The notes beneath the pieces are model-generated. The model made no database searches. It was not told the DNA's origin and saw only the letters and a program-made list of their open reading frames with translations. A stretch of 64,000 bases of DNA from Phymatolithon calcareum (taxonomy: Eukaryota; Rhodophyta; Florideophyceae; Hapalidiales). Below, piece by piece: positions 1-10,972 of this stretch. The position numbers were made by a program, and so were the translations under genes. The stretch covers positions 1 through 64,000 of the forward strand of contig OZ345362.1 in the NCBI GenBank assembly GCA_977006965.1. The letters run 5' to 3'. The first letter of the stretch is position 1, and the number at the start of each line of letters is the position of its first letter.

Positions 1-748
1 GGAAAGTGGAAAGTGGAAAGTGGCAAAGGTGGCAAAGTGGACAGTGGCAAGTGGAAGTGGACAGTGGAAAGTGGAAACGTGGAAAGTGGCAAGTGGAAAG
101 TGGAAAGTGGAAAGTGGCAAGTGGCACGTGGAAGACAGTGGAAAGTGGCAACAGTGGCAAGTGGCACGTGGAAAGTGGACAAGTGGAAAGTGGCACAGTG
201 GAACGTGGACAGTGGAAAGTGGAAAAGTGGAAAGTGGACAGTGGGCACGTGGGAAAAGTGGAAAGTGGAAAGTGGAAAGTGGAACAGTGGAAAGTGGAAA
301 GTGGAAGTGGAAAGTGGACAGTGGAAGTGGAAAGTGGAAAGTGGAACGTGGAGGACTGGAAGTGGAAACGTGGAAGTGGAAAGTGGCAAGTGGAAGTGGA
401 AAGTGGACAGTGGAAGTGGAAGTGGAAAGGGAAAGTGGAAAGTGGAAAGTGGAAAGTGGAAAGTGGAACCGTGGAAAGGGAAAGTGGAACGTGGAAAGAG
501 TGGCACAGTGGAAAGTGGAAAGTGGCAAGTGGAAAGTGGAAAGTGGCAAGTTGGAAAGTGGAACGTGGAAAGTGGAACGGGAAAGTGGACAAGTGGAAAG
601 TGAAGGCCAGTGGGAAGCAGTGGACAAGTGGAACCGTGGCCAGTGGCAAAGTGGAAAGTGGAAAGTGGAAAGTTGGAAAGTGGCAAGTGGCAAGTGGAAA
701 GTGGACAGTGGACAGTGAAGGGACACGTGGAACCGTGGCAACGTGGAC
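1..748. repeat. Degenerate GTGGAAA heptamer array
   Basis: About 750 bp of G/A-rich sequence built from the 7-mer GTGGAAA, with variants such as GTGGCAA, GTGGACA and GTGGAAC and occasional 6- or 8-base units. The open frames it contains are low-complexity translations rich in W, K, S and G and should not be taken as genes. The array runs off the left edge of the window. Confidence 0.95.
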
Positions 749-751
749 ACG

Positions 752-953
752 TATTCCCTATTCCCTATTCCCTATTCCTATTCCCTATTCCCTATTCCCT
801 ATTCCCTATTCCCTATTCCCTATTCCCTATTCCCTATTCCCTATTCCCTATTCCCTATTCCCTATTCCCTATTCCCTATTCCCTATTCCCTATTCCCTAT
901 TCCTATTCCCTATTCCTATTCCCTATTCCCTATTCCCTATTCCTATTCCCTAT
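752..953. repeat. TTCCCTA heptamer array (complement AATAGGG), telomere-like
   Basis: Roughly 28 head-to-tail copies of TTCCCTA, a few shortened to TTCCTA. The G-rich strand reads AATAGGG, which has the T/A-plus-GGG form of telomeric repeats. The C-rich strand is on the plus strand, as expected for a left chromosome end, but a different heptamer array lies outside it. It is therefore either interstitial or a complex chromosome end. It joins directly to the satellite that follows. Confidence 0.9.
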
Positions 954-2825
954 TTATTATTGACCGATATGACTGTTTTGACTGATTTGACAGTTCTGAC
1001 TGTAATGACCCGTGTATATCAGTCATAATGACGTGTATATCACGGTGTCACACCTTGTGTGCTTCTTTCCCACCGTCTGGGACCGTCTGGGACCACTTGC
1101 CACTGATTGCAACATCTTGTCCTGATCGATCTATGAGACACTCACCCAGGCAGATGTTCTGGTGAAAACTTCTTGTCACAGCTGGATCCAAACTGAATGC
1201 GCAGGTATGTAGAATGCCAGAAATGCGTCTCGTGGCTGGTCTACCCAACCGGCGTGCACACGACGAATTTATTATTGACCGATATGACTGTTTTGACTGA
1301 TTTGACAGTTCTGACTGTAATGACCCGTGTATATCAGTCATAATGACGTGTATATCACGGTGTCACACCTTGTGTGCTTCTTTCCCACCGTCTGGGACCG
1401 TCTGGGACCGCTTGCCACTGATTGCAACCGGTTGCAACCGATTGCAACATCTTGTCCTGATCGATCTATGAGACACTCACCCAGGCAGATGTTCTGGTGA
1501 AAACTTCTTGTCACAGCTGGATCCAAACTGAATGCGCAGGCATGTAGAATGCCAGAAATGCGTCTCGTGGTTGGTCTACTCAACCGGCGTGCACACGACG
1601 AATTTATTATTGACCGATATGACTGTTTTGACTGATTTGACAGTTCTGACTGTAATGACCCGTGTATATCAGTCATAATGACGTGTATATCACGGTGTCA
1701 CACCTTGTGTGCTTCTTTCCCACCGTCTGGGACCGTCTGGGACCGCTTGCCACTGATTGCAACCGGTTGCAACCGATTGCAACATCTTGTCCTGATCGAT
1801 CTATGAGACACTCACCCAGGCAGATGTTCTGGTGAAAACTTCTTGTCACAGCTGGATCCAAACTGAATGCGCAGGCATGTAGAATGCCAGAAATGCGTCT
1901 CGTGGTTGGTCTACCCAACCGGCGTGCACACGACGAATTTATTATTGACCGATATGACTGTTTTGACTGATTTGACAGTTCTGACTGTAATGACCCGTGT
2001 ATATCAGTCATAATGACGTGTATATCACGGTGTCACACCTTGTGTGCTTCTTTCCCACCGTCTGGGACCGTCTGGGACCGCTTGCCACTGATTGCAACAT
2101 CTTGTCCTGATCGATCTATGAGACACTCACCCAGGCAGATGTTCTGGTGAAAACTTCTTGTCACAGCTGGATCCAAACAGAATGCGCAGGCATGTAGAAT
2201 GCCAGAAATGCGTCTCGTGGTTGGTCTACCCAACCGGCGTGCACACGACGAATTTATTATTGACCGATATGACTGTTTTGACTGATTTGACAGTTCTGAC
2301 TGTAATGACCCGTGTATATCAGTCATAATGACGTGTATATCACGGTGTCACACCTTGTGTGCTTCTTTCCCACCGTCTGGGACCGTCTGGGACCGCTTGC
2401 CACTGATTGCAACATCTTGTCCTGATCGATCTATGAGACACTCACCCAGGCAGATGTTCTGGTGAAAACTTCTTGTCACAGCTGGATCCAAACTGAATGC
2501 GCAGGCATGTAGAATGCCAGAAATGCGTCTCGTGGTTGGTCTACTCAACCGGCGTGCACACGACGAATTTATTATTGACCGATATGACTGTTTTGACTGA
2601 TTTGACAGTTCTGACTGTAATGACCCGTGTATATCAGTCATAATGACGTGTATATCACGGTGTCACACCTTGTGTGCTTCTTTCCCACCGTCTGGGACCG
2701 TCTGGGACCGCTTGCCACTGATTGCAACCGGTTGCAACCGATTGCAACATCTTGTCCTGATCGATCTATGAGACACTCACCCAGGCAGATGTTCTGGTGA
2801 AAACTTCTTGTCACAGCTGGATCCA
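951..2825. repeat. 315/335-bp tandem satellite, six units
   Basis: Units start near 951, 1267, 1602, 1937, 2252 and 2567, and the sixth is truncated at about 2825. Units are over 97 percent alike by eye. Two length classes differ by 20 bp in a run of 10-mers. The long form carries the perfect palindrome TTGCAACCGGTTGCAA, which the short form lacks. The order is short, long, long, short, short, long. Each unit has a minus-strand open frame of 97 or 112 codons that I cannot assign to any family and treat as incidental. Confidence 0.95.
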
Positions 2826-3766
2826 CGGAAGGATCTAGATGCCCGGAAAGCATCTCAACCTATCGAGCTGCGTTCACGCTTTGCTCGAGAAACACAAGTG
2901 TTGGCTTGTCGCGGGCACAGAAGAAGCCCCAGATAGTGACTCCTTCGCCGCCTTGCTGCCGACGCTTCTGGTAGCGCTGCTGGAAACGTTTGTCGGTCCA
3001 GTGATAGTTGACACCATCGGGGCCGTCCAAGGTGAACTGTTTTTCGTCACCAAAAACTGTACGATGCCACAAACGCGGGTTACTCTGCAATTGCTGTCGT
3101 GCCCATATAACGCGGTTTTGCATGTGTAGGGGCGTCAGCTCTGGTTTGGGACGCATACATGTATATGTGACATGCACAGAGTTTTGAAGAATTTGTTGAA
3201 CGCAGCGCACAGTAACGTTCAGCTGCAACTGATCGCGGAGCTTGCGAGCAGTGTTTTGTCCTTGTGATGCTGCTCTTACTATCGATCTCACTGTTTTTGA
3301 GGACAGTTTTAGTGGTCTGCCCGGTTTTTGCATCGACAAAGGCCGACGTGTACTATTCAGAACTCGATTTACAGCTGCAACGGAGCGCCCAGTGCGACTT
3401 GCGATCTGCCTAATGCTCAGTTTCTTTTTACCGAGAGCACGAATGAGCGCTTTCTCGTCCAATGCTACTTTTCGTCCACCACCCATGATGCAGTGGCGGA
3501 AAGATAGAGTTACCGTACACGGTACTACCTTACCACGCACACTACTTATGTTTGCCCTTTTCAGAACCTATGATTCCCGTTTCGCGTTGTGGCGGGCGCA
3601 CGACGTTTTCTGTTCGCATATTGCTTCGCGCGAAAAAAGTGTTCGCAAATACTTTTTCTTTCGTGGACAGCCTAAAGCTATGTCTATTTGGATTTTTTTT
3701 GGAGAATGCTAGAGGCGGGAACAGGATGAGCTATTTTTGGCTCTATAGTGCACATAAAGGGCACTG
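2826..3766 (-). mobile_element. Truncated Tc1/mariner element
   Basis: The upstream end of the element, on the minus strand, is visible at 3766. Reading inward from there it starts CAGTGCCC, and it is flanked by TA at 3767-3768, as expected for Tc1/mariner. About 280 bp of leader separates that end from the transposase start at 3486. The other end is missing: the transposase is cut off and replaced by the last unit of the 315/335-bp satellite near 2825. Confidence 0.7.
2860..3486 (-). pseudogene. Tc1/IS630-type transposase, C-terminally truncated
   Basis: About 208 residues from an ATG at 3486; an in-frame ATG at 3540 would add 18 residues. Residues 8-50 form the first helix-turn-helix (KKLSIRQIASRTGRSVAAVN). 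A GRPLKLS linker at 56-62 leads into a second DNA-binding domain. FGDEKQF at about 145-151 carries the first catalytic Asp. The frame ends after TLVFLEQSVNAAR, where the second Asp and the third D/E should follow, so the DDE triad is incomplete and the protein cannot be active. Family lengths are usually 330-360 residues. The satellite begins just beyond the break, so satellite growth or recombination probably removed the 3' half. Confidence 0.85.
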
Positions 3767-3843
3767 TATCGGTAGCTAGTCACATTGGTCCAAGTGTTCG
3801 CAAACTAATTTCGTGGGGTTGTATTCCACTGATACATGTATCC

Positions 3844-4500
3844 TTTTTTATTGCAATTTTTAAAGCACCGCAGTCATACGAATATACGGGCAAGGCTTCC
3901 TCAGGTGGTGCCCTCGCTAGGGCGGCTCTACTCTGTATCCTTTTCCTGTCATTAATTCTGACCGCTGTGCTCAAGTGCCTCTCAAATCGGCTGAGATCCT
4001 GCCATTTTCGAATGGTGATCTTGGCACTCACAGGTGGGCATGGTTGCATAGGATTCTCGATGAGAGGCCGGTCGGGTTTGCAATGCAAGCGTCTGTTCTC
4101 CACCAGAGATTTTTCGTCGGGAAACTTCCTGTGGCACTCGGCGCACTTATACTTAAAGTTCATATCTTCCACGTCTTCCTCCGATGTTTGCGTAATGCTC
4201 TTTGCTTTCTGCATGTGTTCCACAAAACTCTTGTGGGAGGCGATAACTAGGCCTCCTTCCGCGCCTGCGGCTGGACAAAAAATAGAGAACATTTCTTGGG
4301 CTTCCTTTGCGTTATTGTCGAAGAGTGCGACATCGTCTGCATATTCGAGTCTGTCGATTCGGTGTGTGATTGAGAGACTGACCGCCGCGGTCTTAGGATT
4401 GTGCCTACGTAAAAGAGCAAGAAGCAAACAATGTACTCGTATGGCGTCACACAGAAAGCTAATTACGCTCCTTCCTGTTCGGGTTGGCTCTGAAAGTCAA
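3844..4500 (-). mobile_element. LINE (non-LTR) fragment: reverse transcriptase end, zinc finger and 3' tail
   Basis: On the minus strand, LEYADDVALF is the catalytic A/YADD box of a non-LTR reverse transcriptase. About 75 residues later a C2H2-like finger appears (YKCAECHRKF ... RRLHC). The reading frame then runs into a terminal block ending in GCTTTAAA plus an A-run (a T-run on the plus strand at 3844-3849). The same block ends other LINE copies near 35.2, 38.3 and 47.2 kb. The 5' side is truncated near 4500, next to the tail of another LINE. Confidence 0.75.
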
Positions 4501-4529
4501 GTTATCCTAAGAGTTCATGGCGAAAAGTT

Positions 4530-4655
4530 GTAAGATCTCTGGAGAGAGAGACCCGTAGAGATAATCCAATATTTGAACAATAAGGACTTGGTCTAGGGTA
4601 AGTTCTGGCGTTAGATTAACGCCTTCTGCATGAAAGAAAGAAGCGCCTAGGTTGC
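4530..4655 (+). mobile_element. 3' tail of an RNase H-type LINE
   Basis: Translation gives ERPVEIIQYLNNKDLV followed by a stop. This matches the C-terminus of the LINE at 45.8-47.1 kb (REKPLEVLKFVNNEGLL). The following bases, including the GAAAGAAAG tail, also match that element's 3' end. Only this tail is present; it abuts the oppositely oriented LINE at 3.8-4.5 kb. Confidence 0.6.
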
Positions 4656-4717
4656 AAGGAGTAGTTCACGCTATCCAGGAAGCTCCAGACAAGGAGAGCT
4701 TCAACTAAACTCACATG

Positions 4718-4738
4718 CATCCATCCATCCATCCATCC
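4718..4738. repeat. CATC microsatellite
   Basis: Five perfect tandem CATC/ATCC units in non-coding DNA. Confidence 0.9.
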
Positions 4739-5064
4739 AACAAATTGCATATCTGTTCTGAGATATTCGAGGCATGTCTACCCGCCAACGGCGGCATGCA
4801 CTGCGCACCGTCTGCATTTGTGCATATTATCTGTCGGGGAATAGCCTGCCAATGCTTTTTCTCCAGCCTCTGCTAATCATCACGACACAACAGGACAGTG
4901 CTTCACAGGCTGTATTGAACTACCGCGTGGTGCATGTCGCGCAGCCTTGCACTATCATGAATCCTTTCGGCCCCACCGTTGGTGCCCTAATGAAGTACTC
5001 TGACTGCAGCCGGACTAGTGACGTTAGTGTCACCTGATAAGATCGACGACGCGCATCAAATTCA

Positions 5065-5700
5065 TATCATGACATGTGAGACACCGTTTCTCGTTTCTCC
5101 GCTCAGCATGGATCAAGTGGGCCACGCTCGATCACGCAGCCCCCAATCTGCACCGTAGTGCAACCGCAGGAGCCCCGGTTCTGGCCGTCGCTCGTCGGAA
5201 AAATCTGACCATGTCACCCAAACAATGATGATCCTCGCCACCAATCGTCTACACAGTCCTGAGCAAAACGTTCCTCATAACCTAACCGCGCAACTGCGAG
5301 CACCACGACTTGCGTGCGACCCCTTCCACCTTCCGGTGTTCTCAACGCAACTCTTAATTGTTGCTGGGGACATTTCTCATGCCAATTACATCCCCATCTC
5401 ACCAGGTATTCAAAAAGACAGCACCATAAACACAAATACATTTTCACTGACCGCCACTCGCCCGCTCCGCATCGCCAAGCACAAATGCTTGCCTCATATA
5501 CGTCGGGTGCTCTCCGGGCACCAAAGCGTGACACGCCAGCATTCCTGAAAACGAAGTCTCGGTGGATATTAGAGCGCCGTCAACCGCGCACACAACGTCG
5601 ACGTCCCGCAATCCATTGTGATGTCCACCGCCCGCGACGTGCACACCGTCCACATCATCATTTGCCACGCCAGACGCAACGCGCACGAATGGGAGAAACC
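5065..5700 (-). pseudogene. Partial second copy of the HtrA-like PDZ region
   Basis: This is a diverged paralogue of the C-terminal part of the gene at 18.0-19.3 kb. Shared segments include DGVHVAGGG, LRD.DVVCAVDGA, the TPEGGRGR block and the tail up to 5.07 kb. The protease domain is absent. The splice-donor-like GTAAGT of the other copy reads GTCAGT here, and frames are broken, so it is almost certainly dead. It most likely arose by segmental duplication of a gene end. Confidence 0.65.
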
Positions 5701-6819
5701 GAGAGTGTTCACGGAGTTTCGGTAGAGCGCCTAACCTGACCTCGCCTGTTCGTCCTCTTCACCATCCCATGCCGTTGGTAATCCCAGAAAAACTCTCCGT
5801 ATCCCTTTAAATGACCTCCCGCTTTCCTTTCAAACACCGCTCTACCGCCGTCTTCAGGTGGATGGGGCGCTTCAGCATGATGGTGGGCGAGGTTGAAGGA
5901 TGCGGCGGTGGAGGGGGATTGATCGCTTGTACAGTAGACTTGCGTGGCGTGGCGTGGCGTGGTGTGTTGGGGGTTTGGATGTGGGTCACTGGGGGGACTT
6001 TTTTTCCAAATTCCATCATTTATTGACGCCTGAGATCGTAGATTTATCAAAATTTAATAATTAGGCCAAACTGTTACGATGTCGAAACAATCTGATACTT
6101 GGGCAAACAATACATCAGCGACTCTAGTGTCGCTTGGAACGAAATTTTGATATGACAGGCGTGGTGCTTCATCAAGCTGTTTTGATGGCGTTGAGTATGT
6201 TACAGTATTGCATTTCACCACTTATGATGAATACCAGTTCGCTGGCTCACATCTGCGCCGCGCAGCGCATCGTGCGGCATTACCATGTTGACAATTCCTG
6301 AGCTGCTAATTCGAGTGAGCGCTGCTAGGAACTGTGCTCCAACACGACAGAATCTTTCGTCTGTTCACCGTTGGTTTAGTAATAGACGTTAGAACTTCTG
6401 CTTTGTGCAGACATGAGGGTTGATCTGCATTTGCTTTCTGAAATATCGTCATACATTGGAGCACAAATCTATCTACTCTTCGAAAGATAGCAGGGGGCGT
6501 TCTGGTGCACATTGCGGAATTAGATTGTATCTGAAAAATGTAAGAACATCCCACCCCAAACACCAAGACAAGAGAACACTGCCGCCGCCATTGTGTTTCA
6601 AGGCTACCACGCACAGGGCCCTGGCTGTAAAATTGCCCTTCGCAGTGTTCCAGCCGACGAGCACCACGGAGGTCATAGAACACTCAGATCAAACCGGAAA
6701 AACTTTATCGAAGATATCAAGACCGGCCTGGCAAAACATGAGCTACCATCGGAAGAAATCGCTTTCTTCCGCTGGCAGTTGACTAGGTGCTTGCCATGTT
6801 CAGGCCGCCCAGTATTCGT
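5701..6819. other. No gene recognised
   Basis: Open frames of up to 125 codons occur on both strands, but none shows a recognisable domain or a convincing start. A short GGCGT microsatellite lies at about 5941-5962. The 3' end of the transposon whose transposase starts at 10727 probably lies in this interval, but I could not identify its terminal repeat. Confidence 0.5.
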
Positions 6820-9800
6820 CTAAAATCTGAGCCTACGAGTGACACAGTACGGTGGAAGAGCTAGGTCTTGGTATTCCGCCATATCGTGACGCACTTCAGC
6901 AAGCAATAATTCAACCATGAAAGACCCAGTACATCTCCATATCACCTTTCCAAAGTTTCCGCAAGCGTCTGCAGTTGCGTTGGGAGATTTAAAATAGAAC
7001 TCACCACTTCGTCTTACTAGTATACGTCTTGCAGCTCTACCGAAATAATTTGAATCTATCACGCGGACCTGGGCGGATATCCTGATTCTTGGTCGTAATA
7101 GTAAAACACCCCACCGGAAGCTACAGTTTCATTGTGTTGCATCAGCCGATATTTTTCATCTATTTTGCATTTTTGCGTAAGATCTTTGGTTAAAGAGCAT
7201 GAATGCAAAACCGCGACGCGTCTCACTGTTTGGTTCAGCTCGAGAAGTAGCAAAGAATTTTGTTCTTCAAGGAAGAACCGTTTTTCTTCGAGCTTTGTGC
7301 ACTGCGAAACAACAGCGTACGGGGAGGTCGACAAAGCATTATTCGAAAAGGCATCGGAGCGAGCAATGTGACCTTGCAAAATTGCATGCACGTAGAAAAG
7401 ACCAATTGGATACAATTGAGGTAGATCATTCGCGTCATCATCAGGAGAGTCAAGGATGGATAGCGGAGGGGAGATTCTTGCCCGGGCTTGAACTGTGTCT
7501 CCAGCCCGAATTACAATATGCCTCTTCGAGATACTTTCCGGTCTTCGCACCCCAGAGTCGTTCTTTCCGAAGCGGCAGAGCTTGGCCGTTAAATAGAACT
7601 GTGAAGTTACGGCTGAATCATATTGTTCTCGCATCCACGTCTCGAAAAGCGCTCCCATGTCCCCATAGCCGGGTGGGTCACACAGGCCAGATAATTGCCA
7701 AGACGAAGATCCAGTTGCAATGTCTACCGACCTGTAGGAGTTGCACAGTACGCTGCGAAGGATATCGACAATATTGCTAGATTCCACAAAGCTTGAAAAA
7801 CGGCTTGTTCCACTTGAAGACCCTCCTGCAAGCCCGTGCACTTCGTCCCAGTACCTCCCTAGAAGAAGTCTTTCTAGTGAAGCGGAGGCCCAGTTGTCTT
7901 TTTCCCCCTCAGAGTAAGCGTCACAGATGACACTGGCAAGGCGAGCCTTCCAGTCATCGAAAAGAGCATGACGAAATGCTTGCACATTAGGTTGTTTGTG
8001 GTTCGATCTCGCGATTCCGCACTTCAATGGTTGATGCATTGATTCGAACAGAAGCTCCGAAAAGTGGCGAACATGTCCAAAGAGGGGGATACTGTGTTCG
8101 TAAAGCTCGATTAAGCGATGAGAGTTCGGCTTGTCAATTTCGCGTTTCGCAATTTGGCAAGTTGTGATAAATGAATTGCATGCGGTTAGAAACTGGTGAG
8201 CTTGCTTCTGCAACTTTTTGATATATGAATATCCACTCTTTTCTAGGAATGAACTAACGCTTTCAGAGCTGTCCAGTTTGGTGTTCGGGAACCAGTATGT
8301 CTCGGCAACAAGCCTCGAAAGTGCTGACAGTAGTCGCACTGCTTCCTTCAAGTCTGTCTGCGATTCTTCGTTCCCGGTATCCATGTCATCTGCGAGAACC
8401 ATAGAAAGAATTTCTGTAAAGGCTGCGTCTGCAATGAACATTGTTGCAAACGTACCGGAAGATTCTGTAGCGTAGAGAGTACGATTTTGAGCATTCCAGA
8501 TCTTACTATGAGGCCAGAGATCGTTCGTCCTCAATGCGTCGCAAATGTATATATCTGCCCACAATGAATAACGCTCACTCGGTAGGAGTGAGAAGGCAGT
8601 GGTGATCATGTTTTTCGCAATTCCGGAGAGCAAATGATCTGGAGCGACAAGTGTGGAGCGATATGGATCAAATTGTGGATGTAATACAGTCTGTCCGGAG
8701 ATTGTCTTCAAGGGCTCCTTATTTTGGACGGCATGCTTGAGAGCGGTACTCAGATGCACAAGAGGACTTGGGTTTTCAGATTCATTCGCATTTGTTCTCA
8801 TTCCTAGCAGCGCGAACTCTTCAGGACTCGTATCACTGCATCGTAAAGCATCTGTTCTTGCGCTAGAGCGGAATAGCGATGAATGACTACTGTTAAGCTC
8901 TGTGTCATATGTGTACTGGCTCGCAACTCTTGATACCCTTTGCAATTGTCGAATGGAGCATAAATGGCACGGAGAAGAGGCATTATGCCCTCTTAGATAC
9001 AAACATTGCATGACCTCCAGGTAGTCCCCGATGAGACTCACAACATGTAATAATGCGACAACTCTCTTGCCGTTTCCATCAATGACTTCAATCCCCTCTG
9101 TAGAACCTCATACAATATCCGGAATGATCCTGCGGAGAACTTCGTTGGTTGGAACACCAGGTGGTGTAAGTGCTATGGGGCGCACTACCCGCCGAGATGC
9201 GCGAAACTCACAGGGAAGGTTCAGGGGAATCATATAGCAACCTCCAGCAGATCCTTTTTTCTCCTTGTACTGAGAAAACCCATCAGAGTACAAAATAACC
9301 CTGTAAATGAAGAACTGTCGACCATCTTCTAGAACTCCATAGGACGGCTTGCTCGGCGCCGTAGTGTTCGGTCCATATTCGTACCTTGCGCAAACACTGT
9401 CAACCACAAAAAGTCTTGCGTCCTGAAATCAGACGTGTTCCTTTCTCTCCGGAACGCCTCGATTGCATAATTCTGTATGTGGTACATAACCCAAGAGGAC
9501 GGGAAAATCTGGATTTCGTCCTCTCTTATGACGATGTACCAGAAGAAGAGAGAATTGTTGGTTCTCTCTCACGCGTAGAATTGAACAGAGATCCCCAGCC
9601 AGAAGAAGATTTAGTTCCCCTGATGCATCAGACTCAGTGCGAAACGGGTTGCAAGGACAGTTGGACGTGGTTTCAGATCCGTTTGAAGCACAATTTCGAT
9701 GAGGCTCGACGAGAAAAGATGTCAAAACTTTGGCGTGAAAGAATATTGCAGAGTTGCCGACATTTTCGTTGAGTTCTTGCGAGATATTAAGATGAGATAA

Positions 9801-10727
9801 GATGTCGAGAGGAAGATTTGGAACCGCGCAAAGGTTAAACGTCACGTCGTTGGCACGGTCTGCTGTTTCAAGAGAATAAAAGAGATGTTTCTCGCAGTTC
9901 AGTACTGAAAATGTGTCCAGTACAGCCGGTACTTGGTCAATGTGTTGGAATGGCAGTTGAGATAAGGTAGAGGATGAATCAGCTTTTCGAATGAACAAAT
10001 CCCAGGTGGGTTTGAATCCTATGTCTATTCGCGTCCATTCCAAATGCGAAACTATTGGAACAAGTCCCGTAAATGCCTCGGATGGGTTACTCAGTCTGTC
10101 AAGACGAGATCCGAGCACGGAGTCGTCTGGTCGAGCACCACTTTTCCTTATGTTGAGCGTGAATCTGACCATGGTAATTTCTGGCAAGCAAGTTCGTTCC
10201 ACCATTGGCCAAATTCTTCTTTGCATTGTCCAGTAGGATGGGATGTTGACTTCAGCTCCTCCTCCCCGTTTGGACGCCAAGGAAACAAGCCTTCGAACAA
10301 CCTCATACATGTCGCGAGTCATTCTCACACTGCAGTTGTTACAAAGAACAGATACCATTGTTTCCCATTTGAGCAGGTTCAATATCTGGGGGTTTGCTGT
10401 TTTGATCATGGTCGAAAGGTAGTCATCTTCCATATTTTCTTCGGCATTTAAACCTGTGGTTGGCGACAAGTCACTTCTCTGTAGTCCCTCGTTCCCCTGA
10501 CCAGAAATATCCTGTCCATCATTTATCGCGGGACCTTCTAGGAGCGGGGAGTGGCTGGAATGTTCTCCAGTGGCGTTCAATAAAGAGTTAATGGAAGGGA
10601 TGTCGAGAGTGTAATCATCACCACTCCAAGAATGCTCGATTCGCCGTTTGCTTTTTCTGTTCCTTCCCTCCCTTCGAACTGTGATGGCTCGCGTCTGGGG
10701 ACGTCTACCCTGTCCGCTGGAGCTCAT
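6820..10727 (-). pseudogene. Tnp2/CACTA-like DNA transposase, decayed
   Basis: One reading frame runs from an ATG at 10727 (MSSSGQGRRPQ) down to 7059, interrupted only by two in-frame TGA codons (near 9430 and 9109). It then shifts frame and continues to about 6820, roughly 1,300 codons in all. The centre has the signature of the large transposases of CACTA/EnSpm-type elements (Pfam Transposase_21 group): YSDGFSQY, GGCYMIPLNLP, IALTPPGVP, then a catalytic-region block around GDYLEVMQCLYLRG and a CHLCS zinc-ligand pair. The N-terminus (1-60) is basic and probably nuclear-targeting. The three lesions mean no full protein is made from this copy unless the stops are assembly errors. Terminal repeats were not found, so the superfamily is inferred from protein pattern only. 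Confidence 0.65.
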
Positions 10728-10896
10728 GACTGATCAAAAACGAAGACAGGGTGCCCGGCATCAAACTGGAGTGAGAAAAGATGTTCACTAGTGAGTCAAT
10801 CGTAGCGTCCAAAAGCTTTCAGAGTACGGAAATGTGCCTTTTGTCAGTGATATTGAACGTGACTATTGTTCCGTCAGAATGTACGTATTGTCAGAA

Positions 10897-10972
10897 ACGG
10901 AGCATCTAGCATATATACTGGTGGTTTAATACCATGGTATAAAACGACCTGTAGATATGCTAGATGCTCCGT
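10897..10972. repeat. 76-bp near-perfect palindrome
   Basis: Outer arms of 18 bp (ACGGAGCATCTAGCATAT and its exact complement) enclose an inner region that is also self-complementary and centred on ATACCATGGTAT. Only four base pairs of the 38-bp stem mismatch. It lies about 170 bp upstream of the Tnp2-like transposase start. It could be a subterminal transposon structure, a MITE, or a hairpin RNA gene. Confidence 0.9.

Noticed and set aside
6-1028. Long plus-strand ORFs across the two heptamer arrays
   Set aside because: Low-complexity translation of 7-bp repeats, which stay open in all three frames.
1048-2853. Chained minus-strand ORFs overlapping by ATGA in the 315/335-bp satellite
   Set aside because: The overlap follows arithmetically from the 335-bp unit length; no family match and no promoter.
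3242-3779. Plus-strand ORFs opposite the Tc1 transposase
   Set aside because: Antisense shadows of the transposase and its leader.
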